A stretch of DNA of 64,000 nucleotides from Sedimentisphaera sp050251615 (GCA_050251615.1 JBFWMM010000004.1:1-64000); one strand, 5' to 3'; counted from the stretch's first letter, positions 43,604 to 52,986 are shown. Notes: generated by a model not told the origin, from the letters alone. Program-made: numbers and translations.

Positions 43604-45757
43604 ATGAAATATATACTTGCGCTTGCCATCTTTGTGGCCTCATTAGCTCTTTCCGCCGAACAGCTGCCTACCGAAAGTGATATTGAGGCAATTGAACAGG
43701 CCGCCGTTGAATGCTCCAACTCGCTTCAGGAACGAAGCCTCGGCTATATGCTTGAATTTTATTTCGATGAGCAGTTTACCGATAACACTGTTCGCACGAA
43801 TCTCTACAGGCTCGCCTCCGCTTCTGTTGCGCGCCTCAGGGAAATACAGGAATCGCAGCTGCGCACCCAGAAAAAGATCGAGGACTACGAAGATGACAGC
43901 TGGGACCTTAAATATGGCAAGAACAGGCTCTGGAGGAGAAGCGAAAATCTGCGTAATTACATCATCTTCCTGATACAGGAGGCTCAGTTCCTCAAAGCCA
44001 TATCCATTCCCGCCGAAGAGCAGGAAGCACCGCTACGCGAAATACTGAGAAATCTCGACCAGATTAAAGACAGCGTTCCTTCAGGCAAGATTGCGGTGCT
44101 TCAAACAAACGTGATGTACGTTCTCTCAAAGAGAAATGAAAGCCTTGCAAATCAGGCCTTCAATTATCTCGAAGAAGCATTCGTCAATACAGAGCGCAAC
44201 TCTCTCGAAAACTTCAAAGCTGAGATAGCCCGTCTCCGTCTTCTGCGTCCTTTCAGCCGCGATGATGTCAATAGAGTTGTAAACAGGTATCGTGAACTGG
44301 GCGTTGAAAACTACCCCGACCTTTCCATTCAGCTTGCGTTTCTCGAGCTTGAGACCGGCGAAGGTTCCCTGTTGCTCGAACTTTTGGAGCGCTGGCCGGG
44401 TTTGACAAAACCCATCTCCAAAATAGCTTACGAGCGCGCGCTACGTCAACTGCCGACCGCCGAGCTGATGAACCGTGTTGACAAAATGAGCCCCGTAGAG
44501 AGGGAGCTTATCGTGTATCAGGCGCTTATGAACAAATCAAACCTTTTCGATTCGTTTATCCTCGCAGCATCTACGGACGTGTCATACCAGAGCAAGTTGA
44601 TAAATTTCTCAGTTGCGTCGAAGCTTCTCGGTAGAGATAACGAGCGTGCTTTTGATTTTATTCTCAAAGCGCTTGCGATAAACGACAACAGCTCCGTAAG
44701 GTACCCCGAGCTCACAGATTTATACCTCTACACCGTCTCCGCGGCCGCCGGACACCAGGCCCTTCGCGGCGACGACCCTGTCAAGAGGCAGGCGGCAATT
44801 GACTCTTTCGACAAATATATCGAGCTGGTCGGCGATGACAAGGACGAAGAAATCTGCTTCCTTTATGCGGTCGATCTTCAAAATGAAAGACCCGAATATT
44901 CGTTAGAGACGTTCAAAGAAATCGTGAACTCCAACGGCAAATTTAAGGATAAAGCAGAGTTTGAGCTACTGGTTGATAAGTTTGAAGCCGGTGAAGATGT
45001 GCTGCCGGAGGTAAGCGCTCTTTACAAAAAGATCGACGAATCCGACCTTGCCTTCTACACCGACGTTCTCGATATGTACAGCAGGAGCCTTTCGTTGAAC
45101 GGAAGGGCAAAGGAGGCGGTGGAGTTGCTTATTGACCAATACGACAACTTCATCCCCGTAACAGGCGATTGTTTCGCGTTTGTGCTTGAGCAGTATCTCG
45201 ACAAGGCGGAGCTGTATATGTCGCCCTCCGTTGATGATATATCCGGCAAGATGCGCCTTGAAAGAATGGCAAACATCGTAACCGAAAGCTACAAGGGCAA
45301 TATGCCCGAGCGAGTGAAGCTTGTTTACTACGAAACGCTTGCAATCGCCACCAAGCGAATGAGCGTCAATCTGTCGGGGCTGGCAGAGGAAACTACACAG
45401 GGAATCGCGTACTACCGCATTTTAGCCCGTGATTTTATGCAGAAGGGTAATTTTATGGAAGCCTCCGCGGCTTGGGGAAAGCTTGCCAGGGCGCTTAGAG
45501 AGAACGAGGATTTTGACAGCTGGAAATGGGCCAGAGCGAAGTACTATCAAATCAAATGTGCCATAAGCAGCGAGGAGCTTACAGTTGAAGAGGTAACGCA
45601 CCTCTTTGATGTATTAGAAGCAAGCGAAGACTGGACTGACCCGTTCTGGATGAACCAGCTGGCTTTACTTAAACCGGAGGAAGTGAAAGAGATGCAAAGC
45701 GCACAGAAAGCCGCAGAGGCTGCTCTGAAAGCAGAGGCTCAAGGGGTTGCCGAATAA
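43604..45757 (+). CDS. Large exported helical-repeat protein of unknown function
   Basis: A 717-residue protein with a signal peptide (about 1-18) and then an almost wholly alpha-helical sequence with irregular ~34-residue periodicity suggesting TPR-like or similar repeats. It is rich in Glu, Leu and Arg and ends with an Ala-rich stretch. I recognise no catalytic motif. The frame is open from 43568, overlapping exbD, but the ATG at 43604 puts the signal peptide at the N-terminus and lies 1 nt after the exbD stop. It directly abuts oppD (0 nt). A periplasmic partner of ExbD is a reasonable inference. Confidence 0.75.
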   Translation: MKYILALAIFVASLALSAEQLPTESDIEAIEQAAVECSNSLQERSLGYMLEFYFDEQFTDNTVRTNLYRLASASVARLREIQESQLRTQKKIEDYEDDSWDLKYGKNRLWRRSENLRNYIIFLIQEAQFLKAISIPAEEQEAPLREILRNLDQIKDSVPSGKIAVLQTNVMYVLSKRNESLANQAFNYLEEAFVNTERNSLENFKAEIARLRLLRPFSRDDVNRVVNRYRELGVENYPDLSIQLAFLELETGEGSLLLELLERWPGLTKPISKIAYERALRQLPTAELMNRVDKMSPVERELIVYQALMNKSNLFDSFILAASTDVSYQSKLINFSVASKLLGRDNERAFDFILKALAINDNSSVRYPELTDLYLYTVSAAAGHQALRGDDPVKRQAAIDSFDKYIELVGDDKDEEICFLYAVDLQNERPEYSLETFKEIVNSNGKFKDKAEFELLVDKFEAGEDVLPEVSALYKKIDESDLAFYTDVLDMYSRSLSLNGRAKEAVELLIDQYDNFIPVTGDCFAFVLEQYLDKAELYMSPSVDDISGKMRLERMANIVTESYKGNMPERVKLVYYETLAIATKRMSVNLSGLAEETTQGIAYYRILARDFMQKGNFMEASAAWGKLARALRENEDFDSWKWARAKYYQIKCAISSEELTVEEVTHLFDVLEASEDWTDPFWMNQLALLKPEEVKEMQSAQKAAEAALKAEAQGVAE

Positions 45758-46732
45758 ATGGAACATTTGCTTTCGATTAAGAATCTCAGCGTCAGCTTCA
45801 ATACCGACAAGGGAGAAGTTCGCGCTGTTTCAGGAGTCAGTTGCAACATAGACAAAGGTAAGACTGTCGCTCTTGTGGGCGAGAGCGGCTGCGGAAAGAG
45901 CGTAACATCTCTTGCTGTTCTTCAGCTTCTTCCCAAACCACCTGCCGAAATAAAATCCGGAGAGGTTTTGTACAACGGCAAGGATTTGCTCTCTATGCCC
46001 GTATCTGAAATCAGAAAACTCAGGGGAAAGGATATCGCCATGATATTCCAGGAACCCATGACCAGCCTGAACCCTGTTTATACGGTCGGTGAACAGATTG
46101 CTGAAGCCATACTTACGCACTTTTCCATCTCTTCCGAAGAAGCAATGACAAAAGCCGTCCGGATGATAGAAAGTGTCGGCATATCAGACCCCGCCCGCAG
46201 AGCAGGCGAATACCCGCATCAGATGTCCGGTGGCATGAGACAGCGCATAATGATAGCTATGGCGCTCAGCTGCAACCCGAGATTGCTCATTGCAGACGAG
46301 CCTACTACCGCTCTTGACGTAACGATACAGGCGCAGATTCTTGAGCTTCTGCGTGATTTGCAGACCGAAAACGGGATGAGTATCCTGCTTATCACTCACG
46401 ACCTCGGCGTTGTGGCGGAAAACGCAGATTATGTTGTGGTTATGTACGCGTCGAAGGTCGTGGAAACAGGGAGCGTAACCGAAATTTTTGATAATCCGAA
46501 ACACCCCTACACCCTCGGATTACTCCGCTCTCTGCCAAGACTCGGCTCAAACAGAAAGCGCCTTGATACAATCCCGGGGATAGTGCCCAACCCGCTTGAA
46601 TTTCCGACAGGATGCAAATTTCATCCTCGATGTGATTTATACGGAGATGACAAGCGATGCCGAGAGGTCGAGCCGCCACTTCGCGAGCTCACCGGAGAAA
46701 GAGCTGTGGCCTGCTGGAAAGTAAACGAATGA
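45758..46732 (+). CDS. Oligopeptide/dipeptide ABC transporter ATPase, OppD/DppD-like
   Basis: A 324-residue ABC ATPase. Walker A is VGESGCGKS, the signature is QMSGGMRQR and Walker B is LLIADEPTTALD; the Q-loop is FQEPMTSLNPV. The C-terminal oligo-HPY region (CKFHPRCDLYG, about 285-295) has the Cys residues that bind an iron-sulfur cluster in some DppD proteins. It starts at the base after the preceding stop and overlaps the next ATPase gene by 4 nt. No permease or binding-protein genes are adjacent. Confidence 0.9.
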   Translation: MEHLLSIKNLSVSFNTDKGEVRAVSGVSCNIDKGKTVALVGESGCGKSVTSLAVLQLLPKPPAEIKSGEVLYNGKDLLSMPVSEIRKLRGKDIAMIFQEPMTSLNPVYTVGEQIAEAILTHFSISSEEAMTKAVRMIESVGISDPARRAGEYPHQMSGGMRQRIMIAMALSCNPRLLIADEPTTALDVTIQAQILELLRDLQTENGMSILLITHDLGVVAENADYVVVMYASKVVETGSVTEIFDNPKHPYTLGLLRSLPRLGSNRKRLDTIPGIVPNPLEFPTGCKFHPRCDLYGDDKRCREVEPPLRELTGERAVACWKVNE

Positions 46733-47700
46733 GCGATACACTTATTACGGTAAACAATCTCAAAACGCATTTCCCTGTACGTAGGGGGATCTTTTCGAGA
46801 GTTGCAGGGTACGTTAAAGCGGTTGATGATGTCAGCTTTGAGATTCCGCGCGGTAAAACACTCGGGCTGGTAGGCGAGAGCGGCTGCGGCAAAACTACAA
46901 TCGGCCGAACGATGTTGCGGCTTAATCCGCAAACCGGTGGCAAAGTTTTTTACGAAGACGTGGATGTCTTTGAAGCGGGCCGCCAAACCCTCCGCGAGCT
47001 TCGCCGAGAGATGCAGATTATCTTCCAGGACCCTTACGGCTCGTTGAACCCACGTATGACTGTGGGCAATATCGTCGGCGAGGCACTCTCGGCGCATAAA
47101 ATTGCAAAAGGAAAGGAGAGAAGAGATATTGTAGCCGATGTGCTCACGCGCGCAGGGCTTTCAGCGGAGTATATAAACCGCTATCCGCATGAGTTCTCAG
47201 GCGGACAGAGGCAGAGGGTCGGCATTGCAAGGGCGCTTGTCCTGAAGCCGAAGTTTATAATATGCGATGAAGCGGTCAGTGCGCTTGATGTATCATTGCA
47301 GTCTCAGGTGATAAATCTCCTGCAAGACCTTCAGGACGAGCTGAATCTCACGTATCTCTTTATCGCGCATGACCTCGCGGTTGTTGAGCATATCAGTAAT
47401 ATTGTGGCAGTGATGTACCTCGGCAGGATTGTGGAAATAGCGGACTCAAATACGCTCTACGCCAACCCGAAACATCCCTATACAATTGCCTTAATGAGCG
47501 CAATTCCGAAACCCGACCCAAGAAAAGCAAAGAAACGGATTCTTCACGGAGAGGTACCAAGCCCTATGAATCCGCCTGCCGGGTGCGCGTTTCATCCGAG
47601 ATGCCCGTTTGCTGAGAAACAATGCTCCGAAGCTATTCAGCAGCTTTCATCCGTATCCGGCAATAGCTCGCACAAGTGTGCCTGCTGGAAATTCTGTTAG
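46729..47700 (+). CDS. Oligopeptide/dipeptide ABC transporter ATPase, OppF/DppF-like
   Basis: A 323-residue ABC ATPase pairing with the OppD-like protein. Walker A is VGESGCGKT, Q-loop FQDPYGSLNPR, signature FSGGQRQR and Walker B IICDEAVSALD; the Pro of the usual DEP is Val-containing AVSALD, normal for OppF. The C-terminal HPRCPFAEKQC cluster is present. The ATG at 46729 overlaps the oppD stop as ATGA; an earlier frame opening at 46657 is inside oppD and is rejected. Its stop overlaps the convergent CYTH-kinase stop by 4 nt. Confidence 0.9.
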   Translation: MSDTLITVNNLKTHFPVRRGIFSRVAGYVKAVDDVSFEIPRGKTLGLVGESGCGKTTIGRTMLRLNPQTGGKVFYEDVDVFEAGRQTLRELRREMQIIFQDPYGSLNPRMTVGNIVGEALSAHKIAKGKERRDIVADVLTRAGLSAEYINRYPHEFSGGQRQRVGIARALVLKPKFIICDEAVSALDVSLQSQVINLLQDLQDELNLTYLFIAHDLAVVEHISNIVAVMYLGRIVEIADSNTLYANPKHPYTIALMSAIPKPDPRKAKKRILHGEVPSPMNPPAGCAFHPRCPFAEKQCSEAIQQLSSVSGNSSHKCACWKFC

Positions 47701-49193
47701 GGGCACGGAACCAGAACACGAACCGCGCTCGGTATAATAGCAATATCAAGCGGCATACAAGGGCCGGGATCACCATCAATTTGCGTGATAATGCTGCCGC
47801 CTCGCGGAAACACCTGCATCGTCTTGCATTTGATGTAAATCAATTCGCCTATCGACGAGTGCATCTGCACCATCGTCATCAGCAGAAAACGGATGATATC
47901 GTGTTTGTATGTGCAGGGCATAATACAGACGTCGAGCAGGCCATCGCAGGGGCTGGCATCTTTGAGTATGCGCATTCCCGTAGCGTAGCGCGAGATATTT
48001 CCTACGAGCATAATCCCTCGCCCGTTAAATACCTCCTTGCCGTCCGCGATAACTTGGAACTTAGGTATGCCGTGACTCCAAAAGGCCTTCCAGGCCGGCC
48101 AGAGGTAGTCGGCATGGGTGATATTGCCTTGCCTGCTCTCACTGAGCAGCTCCACCGTTTCTGCATCGTAACCAATCCCGAGAACTGAAGTAAATACCTT
48201 GCCGTTGGCTTTGGCTATGTCGATATTACGAAGAACACCGCAATCAAGAATTTTTTCATAACACCCTATTGTCTGTTCGTAGCCGAGTTCTTTCGCGAGC
48301 AGATTCTCCGTGCCGCAGGGTACGAGCAGGAGCGGTTTGCCAGAACCACAGGTTGCCTCAATACATCCGCGAAGCGTACCGTCTCCGCCGCATATAGCTA
48401 TAAGACCGCAGGAGGGGTCTTCCGCCGCCCTGTTTACGTTGCGAAGTATCTCATGAAACGAAGCGGAACTCGTCTTGCGCACGTCATAACCACGCTCTTT
48501 AAAGAGAGCTGCGATCCCTTCGATAAGCTTGCCTGTATTGCCGGCGCCTGATTTTACATTGGCCACAATCTCAACAGTTTTGCCGCGAAGCATTTCGGTA
48601 AATTCTTCGCAGGATTCACAGGTTTCATCACAAGGGGGCAGTTTTACGTTGGCGGGCGCGTCACCCAACCCTGCCGCTTCTGCTATGAGGCAGGCATAAG
48701 AGGCTTTCTCGCTCTGCCAGCATAGTCCGAGCTCTCTGCATACCTGCTCCACGGATTCCTCACTCGCCCCCTCAACCTCAATATAAGAGCCAATATATGG
48801 CAGACTGTCGAAGCAGACATCACAGTTATTGTAGCGCCAGTATGAGCGCCTCTTTTCGACCGATATTTTCAGACTGAACCCTATGCCGGCGAGGATCTTT
48901 TTCAGAGCCTCTTCATCTGATATGGGTATCTCGTATTCGGAGCGTATCTTGACATTTGCCTTACGCCTTGGTCCCTTATAACATAAGACGTGATGCTTGT
49001 TTCCACCAAACTCATCGCTGTACTCCCGTATCCTTAGGCATTTATCTTCCCGCAACATATCCCCTGCTGCGTTATCGTAATATAAATCGCGCTGACGCAC
49101 GCGTTTACCGGGCTCCGCCGCAAGCTCCACAAGGCGGGCAATGTAGGGGGTGTGCGAATCAACCTTGAATTTGAGTTCTACCTCAAGCCCCAT
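47697..49193 (-). CDS. CYTH domain-diacylglycerol kinase fusion protein
   Basis: A 498-residue cytoplasmic protein with two catalytic-type domains. Residues 1-175 are a CYTH (CyaB/thiamine-triphosphatase) tunnel: E4-V-E-L-K8 (ExExK), RIR at 54-56, YKGPR at 72-76, KRR at 114-116 and IEVEG with E139 and E141. Residues 205-498 are a YegS/diacylglycerol-kinase fold with ICGGDGTLRG (GGDGT 269-273) and PCGTENLLAKEL. The linker has C188-x3-C192-x2-C195. The start at 49193 overlaps the HAD gene stop as TAATG with AAAGGA upstream; the frame is open to 49217. Joint action on a phosphorylated lipid or nucleotide is inference. Confidence 0.85.
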   Translation of the reverse strand: MGLEVELKFKVDSHTPYIARLVELAAEPGKRVRQRDLYYDNAAGDMLREDKCLRIREYSDEFGGNKHHVLCYKGPRRKANVKIRSEYEIPISDEEALKKILAGIGFSLKISVEKRRSYWRYNNCDVCFDSLPYIGSYIEVEGASEESVEQVCRELGLCWQSEKASYACLIAEAAGLGDAPANVKLPPCDETCESCEEFTEMLRGKTVEIVANVKSGAGNTGKLIEGIAALFKERGYDVRKTSSASFHEILRNVNRAAEDPSCGLIAICGGDGTLRGCIEATCGSGKPLLLVPCGTENLLAKELGYEQTIGCYEKILDCGVLRNIDIAKANGKVFTSVLGIGYDAETVELLSESRQGNITHADYLWPAWKAFWSHGIPKFQVIADGKEVFNGRGIMLVGNISRYATGMRILKDASPCDGLLDVCIMPCTYKHDIIRFLLMTMVQMHSSIGELIYIKCKTMQVFPRGGSIITQIDGDPGPCMPLDIAIIPSAVRVLVPCP

Positions 49194-49876
49194 TAGAGAA
49201 TCCTTTCCAGAAGACACAAACTATTTATTTTAATACCAGGCTCATACTCCTCTGACAGCGCTACCGGAGAATGAATCGCATCGTTTTGTTCGAGCATAAT
49301 CGATTGCCAGCCGAGCTTGTTAGGCGCATAGAAATCTTTTGCCGGATTATCTGCGATGTAAACGCATTTTTCCGGTGCAACAGCAAATTTATTTGAAACA
49401 ATCTCAAACGCTCTGCACGACGGCTTCCAGTACTCGCGTCCGAGTTCTTCAGTGAATATCGCAGCTTCAAACCATTTATCAAGTTCCAGCGCCTCCGCCT
49501 TGAGCTTTTGTGCCGGCATAAAGCCATCTGAGATGATTGCGAGATTGTAACGCTCTTTCAAATAATTCAGCACTTCTTCGGCATCCGGCCGGAGCTGAAT
49601 ATGCGGCTTATGCTCCCTGTAAACGGCAACGATTTTTTCAATGAATTCCTCGTCATAGCTAATATTGAATTTATCAAGCACGAGATTGAAAAGCTTGCCT
49701 CCGGCTCGGTCAAAAGCTTGGCAGAGTGATTCATAAAAACTTTCCGCGCAGACGCCCTTTGATTCGGCAAGGTACTTTGAAACAGCGCGAAAACCGCTCT
49801 GGCAGTAAAGCCTTTCGGGGTAGAGTGTGTCATCAATGTCGAATACTACCAGTTTGACTTTTTTCTTATGAATCAA
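49193..49876 (-). CDS. HAD-superfamily hydrolase
   Basis: A 227-residue phosphatase-like protein. HAD motif I is VFDIDDTLYPE (nucleophile and general acid Asp), motif II is IISDG, motif III Lys lies in GREYWKPS and motif IV is YIADNPAKDF. The alpha-helical C1 cap (about 20-95) is that of phosphoglycolate-phosphatase/YjjG-like HADs. The substrate is unknown. It overlaps recJ by 11 nt and the CYTH-kinase gene by 1 nt, so it is translated in a chain between DNA repair and lipid-kinase functions. Confidence 0.87.
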   Translation of the reverse strand: MIHKKKVKLVVFDIDDTLYPERLYCQSGFRAVSKYLAESKGVCAESFYESLCQAFDRAGGKLFNLVLDKFNISYDEEFIEKIVAVYREHKPHIQLRPDAEEVLNYLKERYNLAIISDGFMPAQKLKAEALELDKWFEAAIFTEELGREYWKPSCRAFEIVSNKFAVAPEKCVYIADNPAKDFYAPNKLGWQSIMLEQNDAIHSPVALSEEYEPGIKINSLCLLERIL

Positions 49877-51668
49877 AATTTATGTCTCTCACAATAAATT
49901 GAGGCGAACGGCGGCCGTTGTATTCGTTGATGCCGGTTTCATAGGCTATGCTGAAAAACTCCGCTTCAAGCAATTTCTTATGCAGGGAACCCATATTAAA
50001 GCCTACGCACCCCATCTCGCCTGTCGAGTCGCGTATCACGAACCTTATATGTTCGTTTCCGGACCCCATCTTGACCGGCTGGCCTATGATGTGTACACCT
50101 TTTGTAGCAAACACGGGTTTTGGGTTTCCCTTGCCGTATGGGCCGAATCTTTCAAGGCGCTCCAACGTGTTGCCGTCAAAATCTCTTATCTTGAATATGC
50201 CGTCAAGTTCAAGCCGCTCGACAAGCATATCTTCTGTCGTATGTTCTTTCGCGTACTCCTCGAAAGCTTCCGCAAAATTCGGCAGATGCTCCATATCAAG
50301 AGAGAGGCCGGCCGCTTCGGAATGCCCGCCAAAGCCATTAAGGTATTTTTCGGCTGATGCAATGGCGCAGTAGAGGTTGAATCCCTGTATCGTTCTCGCC
50401 GAACCTTTCGCCACACCATCCTTGACGCATAGCAAGATTGAGGGCTTGAAGTACGTCTCCACAAGACGCGAGGCGACAATACCGACTACGCCCGGGTGCC
50501 AATCGGCGGAGGCAATGACAATGCTCTTTACCTCGGGGCTGTCGAGCCCCATCTGCTTTACGATAGTTTGTGCCTCGGCAAAAATGTCTTTTTCAATCTT
50601 TTTGCGGCCTTCATTCTGTTTTTTTAATGCGCCTGCGATCTGCATAGCGTTTTGGAGACTGTCGGTTGTGAGCAGCTCTACTGCGAGCCTGGCGCTACCG
50701 AGCCTGCCGGCGGCGTTGAGCATGGGGACAAGCCTGAAGCTGAGGTCAAACGTTTCAAATCGTTGTTTATTTCTCAGACCGGCGGTATGTATCGCAGCAA
50801 TGAAACCCGGCACGGCAGACAGCGGTATTGACGAGAGACAATATGAGACAAGCGCCCTGTTTTCACCCTGAAGCGGCATAACATCGGCTACCGTTCCCAG
50901 CGCGGCAAAATCACTCGCTATGAGCAGGTACTGCTTGCACTGTTCGTCGGAGAGTCCACTGCCTCGGTAGCGGTTGCATATTCCCCAGGCGAGTTTCATT
51001 GCAACCATTGCCCCGCAAGAATTCGGCGAAGGATAATCATCAAACATAGGATGCACAATTGCGCAGGCTTCCGGCAACTGTTCGCCGAAACGGTGGTGGT
51101 CTGTTATGACAACATCAACGCCAAGCTTGTTTGCCATGGTCACTTCGTTCAGAGCTGTAACGCCGCAATCTACGGTAATTATAAGCTTTACACCACACTG
51201 AGCCAATTCCTCAATAGAGGCGGTATTAAGCCCGTAGCCGTCTTCGATTCGGTCGGGTATGTAATAAATGTAGTCAGCTTTGAGTAGGCTGAAGAGCCTG
51301 CATAAAATGCTTGTCGCAGTTATTCCGTCCACATCGTAATCGCCGTAAATCGCGATCTTTTCGCGTGATTCAAGCGCCGCGGCCACTCTCTCGACAGCCG
51401 CCACCATTCCCGAAAGCTTCTCCGGAGGCACAAGCTCTTTAAGCGACGGACGCATAAAATTCGAGGCTTGCTCGCTTTGAGCTATATCACGATTCAGAAG
51501 TACTTTCGCAACAACCTCACTCACACCCAGATCGTCGCAAAGTCTGCGAAGAGCCGCCTGTTCAACATCTCTGACTACCCAGAGTCTTTCTTTTGTATTT
51601 TTCTTTTTTCTTGCTCTTGCCACTTTCTTCCCTGTTGCGTTGCGTTTAACAACCGAATTATAAAGCAT
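49866..51668 (-). CDS. recJ: Single-stranded-DNA-specific exonuclease RecJ
   Basis: A 600-residue 5'-3' exonuclease of recombination and mismatch repair. DHH motifs are IYGDYDVDGITATSIL (about 98-113), VDCGVTA, and the eponymous VVITDHHRFG; the DHHA1 part shows GFGGHSEAAGLSL, and an OB fold follows. Length is typical. The first residues are Lys/Arg-rich and a TATAAT lies in codons 3-5, so a later start (GTG at 51623, after GGGAA) is possible. It heads the recJ-HAD-CYTH unit and is divergent from the aminotransferase gene. Confidence 0.93.
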   Translation of the reverse strand: MLYNSVVKRNATGKKVARARKKKNTKERLWVVRDVEQAALRRLCDDLGVSEVVAKVLLNRDIAQSEQASNFMRPSLKELVPPEKLSGMVAAVERVAAALESREKIAIYGDYDVDGITATSILCRLFSLLKADYIYYIPDRIEDGYGLNTASIEELAQCGVKLIITVDCGVTALNEVTMANKLGVDVVITDHHRFGEQLPEACAIVHPMFDDYPSPNSCGAMVAMKLAWGICNRYRGSGLSDEQCKQYLLIASDFAALGTVADVMPLQGENRALVSYCLSSIPLSAVPGFIAAIHTAGLRNKQRFETFDLSFRLVPMLNAAGRLGSARLAVELLTTDSLQNAMQIAGALKKQNEGRKKIEKDIFAEAQTIVKQMGLDSPEVKSIVIASADWHPGVVGIVASRLVETYFKPSILLCVKDGVAKGSARTIQGFNLYCAIASAEKYLNGFGGHSEAAGLSLDMEHLPNFAEAFEEYAKEHTTEDMLVERLELDGIFKIRDFDGNTLERLERFGPYGKGNPKPVFATKGVHIIGQPVKMGSGNEHIRFVIRDSTGEMGCVGFNMGSLHKKLLEAEFFSIAYETGINEYNGRRSPQFIVRDINFDS

Positions 51669-51717
51669 TGCCGTAATTATTCCAGCTTGTTTTATGGGTG
51701 CTGACCGACGATTTTTG

Positions 51718-51746
51718 TTGACCGAAGAGGCGTTTTCTGGTTTAAT
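51718..51746 (+). promoter_or_regulatory. Predicted promoter of the aminotransferase operon
   Basis: TTGACC at 51718-51723 and TTTAAT at 51741-51746, 17 nt apart, each one base off consensus. Start near 51753 leaves a 46-nt leader. A second TATAAT at 51777-51782 lacks a -35. Confidence 0.5.
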
Positions 51747-51798
51747 ATGTCCCCGGTGTAAATTTTAACCGAATAGTATAATTATAGCAGAGGAATAA

Positions 51799-52986
51799 AT
51801 GGCTAAGACCAGTCTAAGGGCACGGTCGGTACCCGGTTCGGCAACAATGGCAGTTGCAACGCGCGCCAAGGAGCTAATCGCTAAGGGCGTAGATGTTGTG
51901 AGCTTTGCCGCAGGCGAACCGGACTTTGACACACCGGATATTATTAAAGACGCGGCGATTAAAGCAGTCAAAGACGGCAAAACCAAATACACTGCCACAC
52001 CCGGCATACCGGAACTGCGCAAGGCAGTATGCAAAAAACTTAAACAGGACAATAATCTCGAATACGGCATCGATCAGGTTATAGTCAATATGGGGGCTAA
52101 GCACTCAATCTACACTTCTCTGCAGGCTGTGATTGACCCTGGCGATGAGGTTATCATTCCTGCTCCCTATTGGGTAACATACCCCGAGGCAATAAAGCTT
52201 GCCGGCGGCGTGTTTGTTCCCGTACATACAAACATTGACCACGACTACAAGATTACGCCGGAACTGCTCAAAGAAGCTATCACGGATAAGACGGCGGCCT
52301 TCATTATGAACTCGCCTAACAATCCAAGCGGATTTACGTACAGCCCCGATGAGCTTGCAGCTCTTGCCGAAGTGCTTAAAGGCACCGATATTGTCGTAAT
52401 TTCAGACGAGATTTACGAAAAGCTTATTTACGGCGACACGAAGTTTGCCAGCTTTGCTTCGATCAGCGAAGACGCTTACAGCCGCACTCTCACTATAAAC
52501 GGCTGGAGCAAGGCTTATTCAATGACCGGCTGGCGCCTCGGCTTCACGGCAGGCCCGAAGAATATTATTTCGGCTATGACTCGCTTGCAGTCTCACATGA
52601 CGCAGAACCCTGTCAGCTTTGCTCAGTACGCAGCCATAGCGGCATTTGAATGCGGCGAGATTGTTGAAGATATGCGAAAGGAGTTTGAGAGGCGTGGCAT
52701 ATATATGTGGGAAAGACTCTCAACTATTGATGGCGTTATATGTCATCCTCCCACAGGTGCGTTTTACTGCTTCCCTGATGTCAGCTCGTACTACGGCAAG
52801 ACAATCGGCGGCGTGGTAATAAAGGACAGCATGGATTTTTCCACAAATTTCCTCGAACAGGCAAGCGTTGCAACGGTACCCGGCGGGCCTTTCGGTTGCG
52901 AAGAAAATATCCGGCTCAGCTTTGCCTGCTCAATGGATAACATCGAAAAGGGACTTGACAGGCTTGAAAAATGGCTGAAAAGCTGA
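51799..52986 (+). CDS. Class I aspartate aminotransferase
   Basis: A 395-residue PLP-dependent transaminase of the AspC/AAT-Ib group. FAAGEPDFDTP (about 34-44) and KYTATPGIPELR are at the N-terminus, NSPNNPSGF (about 173) binds the cofactor region, SDEIYEKLIY follows, and the PLP lysine is in SKAYSMTGWRLG (about 236-247). AGAGGA lies before the ATG. The specificity may include prephenate or aromatic acids; aspartate is the default. The last 16 nt overlap the next gene, so it heads an operon with membrane glycosyl transfer and alr. Confidence 0.92.
   Translation: MAKTSLRARSVPGSATMAVATRAKELIAKGVDVVSFAAGEPDFDTPDIIKDAAIKAVKDGKTKYTATPGIPELRKAVCKKLKQDNNLEYGIDQVIVNMGAKHSIYTSLQAVIDPGDEVIIPAPYWVTYPEAIKLAGGVFVPVHTNIDHDYKITPELLKEAITDKTAAFIMNSPNNPSGFTYSPDELAALAEVLKGTDIVVISDEIYEKLIYGDTKFASFASISEDAYSRTLTINGWSKAYSMTGWRLGFTAGPKNIISAMTRLQSHMTQNPVSFAQYAAIAAFECGEIVEDMRKEFERRGIYMWERLSTIDGVICHPPTGAFYCFPDVSSYYGKTIGGVVIKDSMDFSTNFLEQASVATVPGGPFGCEENIRLSFACSMDNIEKGLDRLEKWLKS

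Noticed and set aside
46657..46728. Upstream extension of the OppF-like gene
   Set aside because: It lies fully inside the OppD-like gene, and the ATGA overlap start at 46729 gives the normal N-terminus.
51777..51782. Perfect TATAAT just before the aminotransferase gene
   Set aside because: No -35 box at 16-18 nt, and it would give a leader of only about 10 nt; the TTGACC-17-TTTAAT pair upstream is better.
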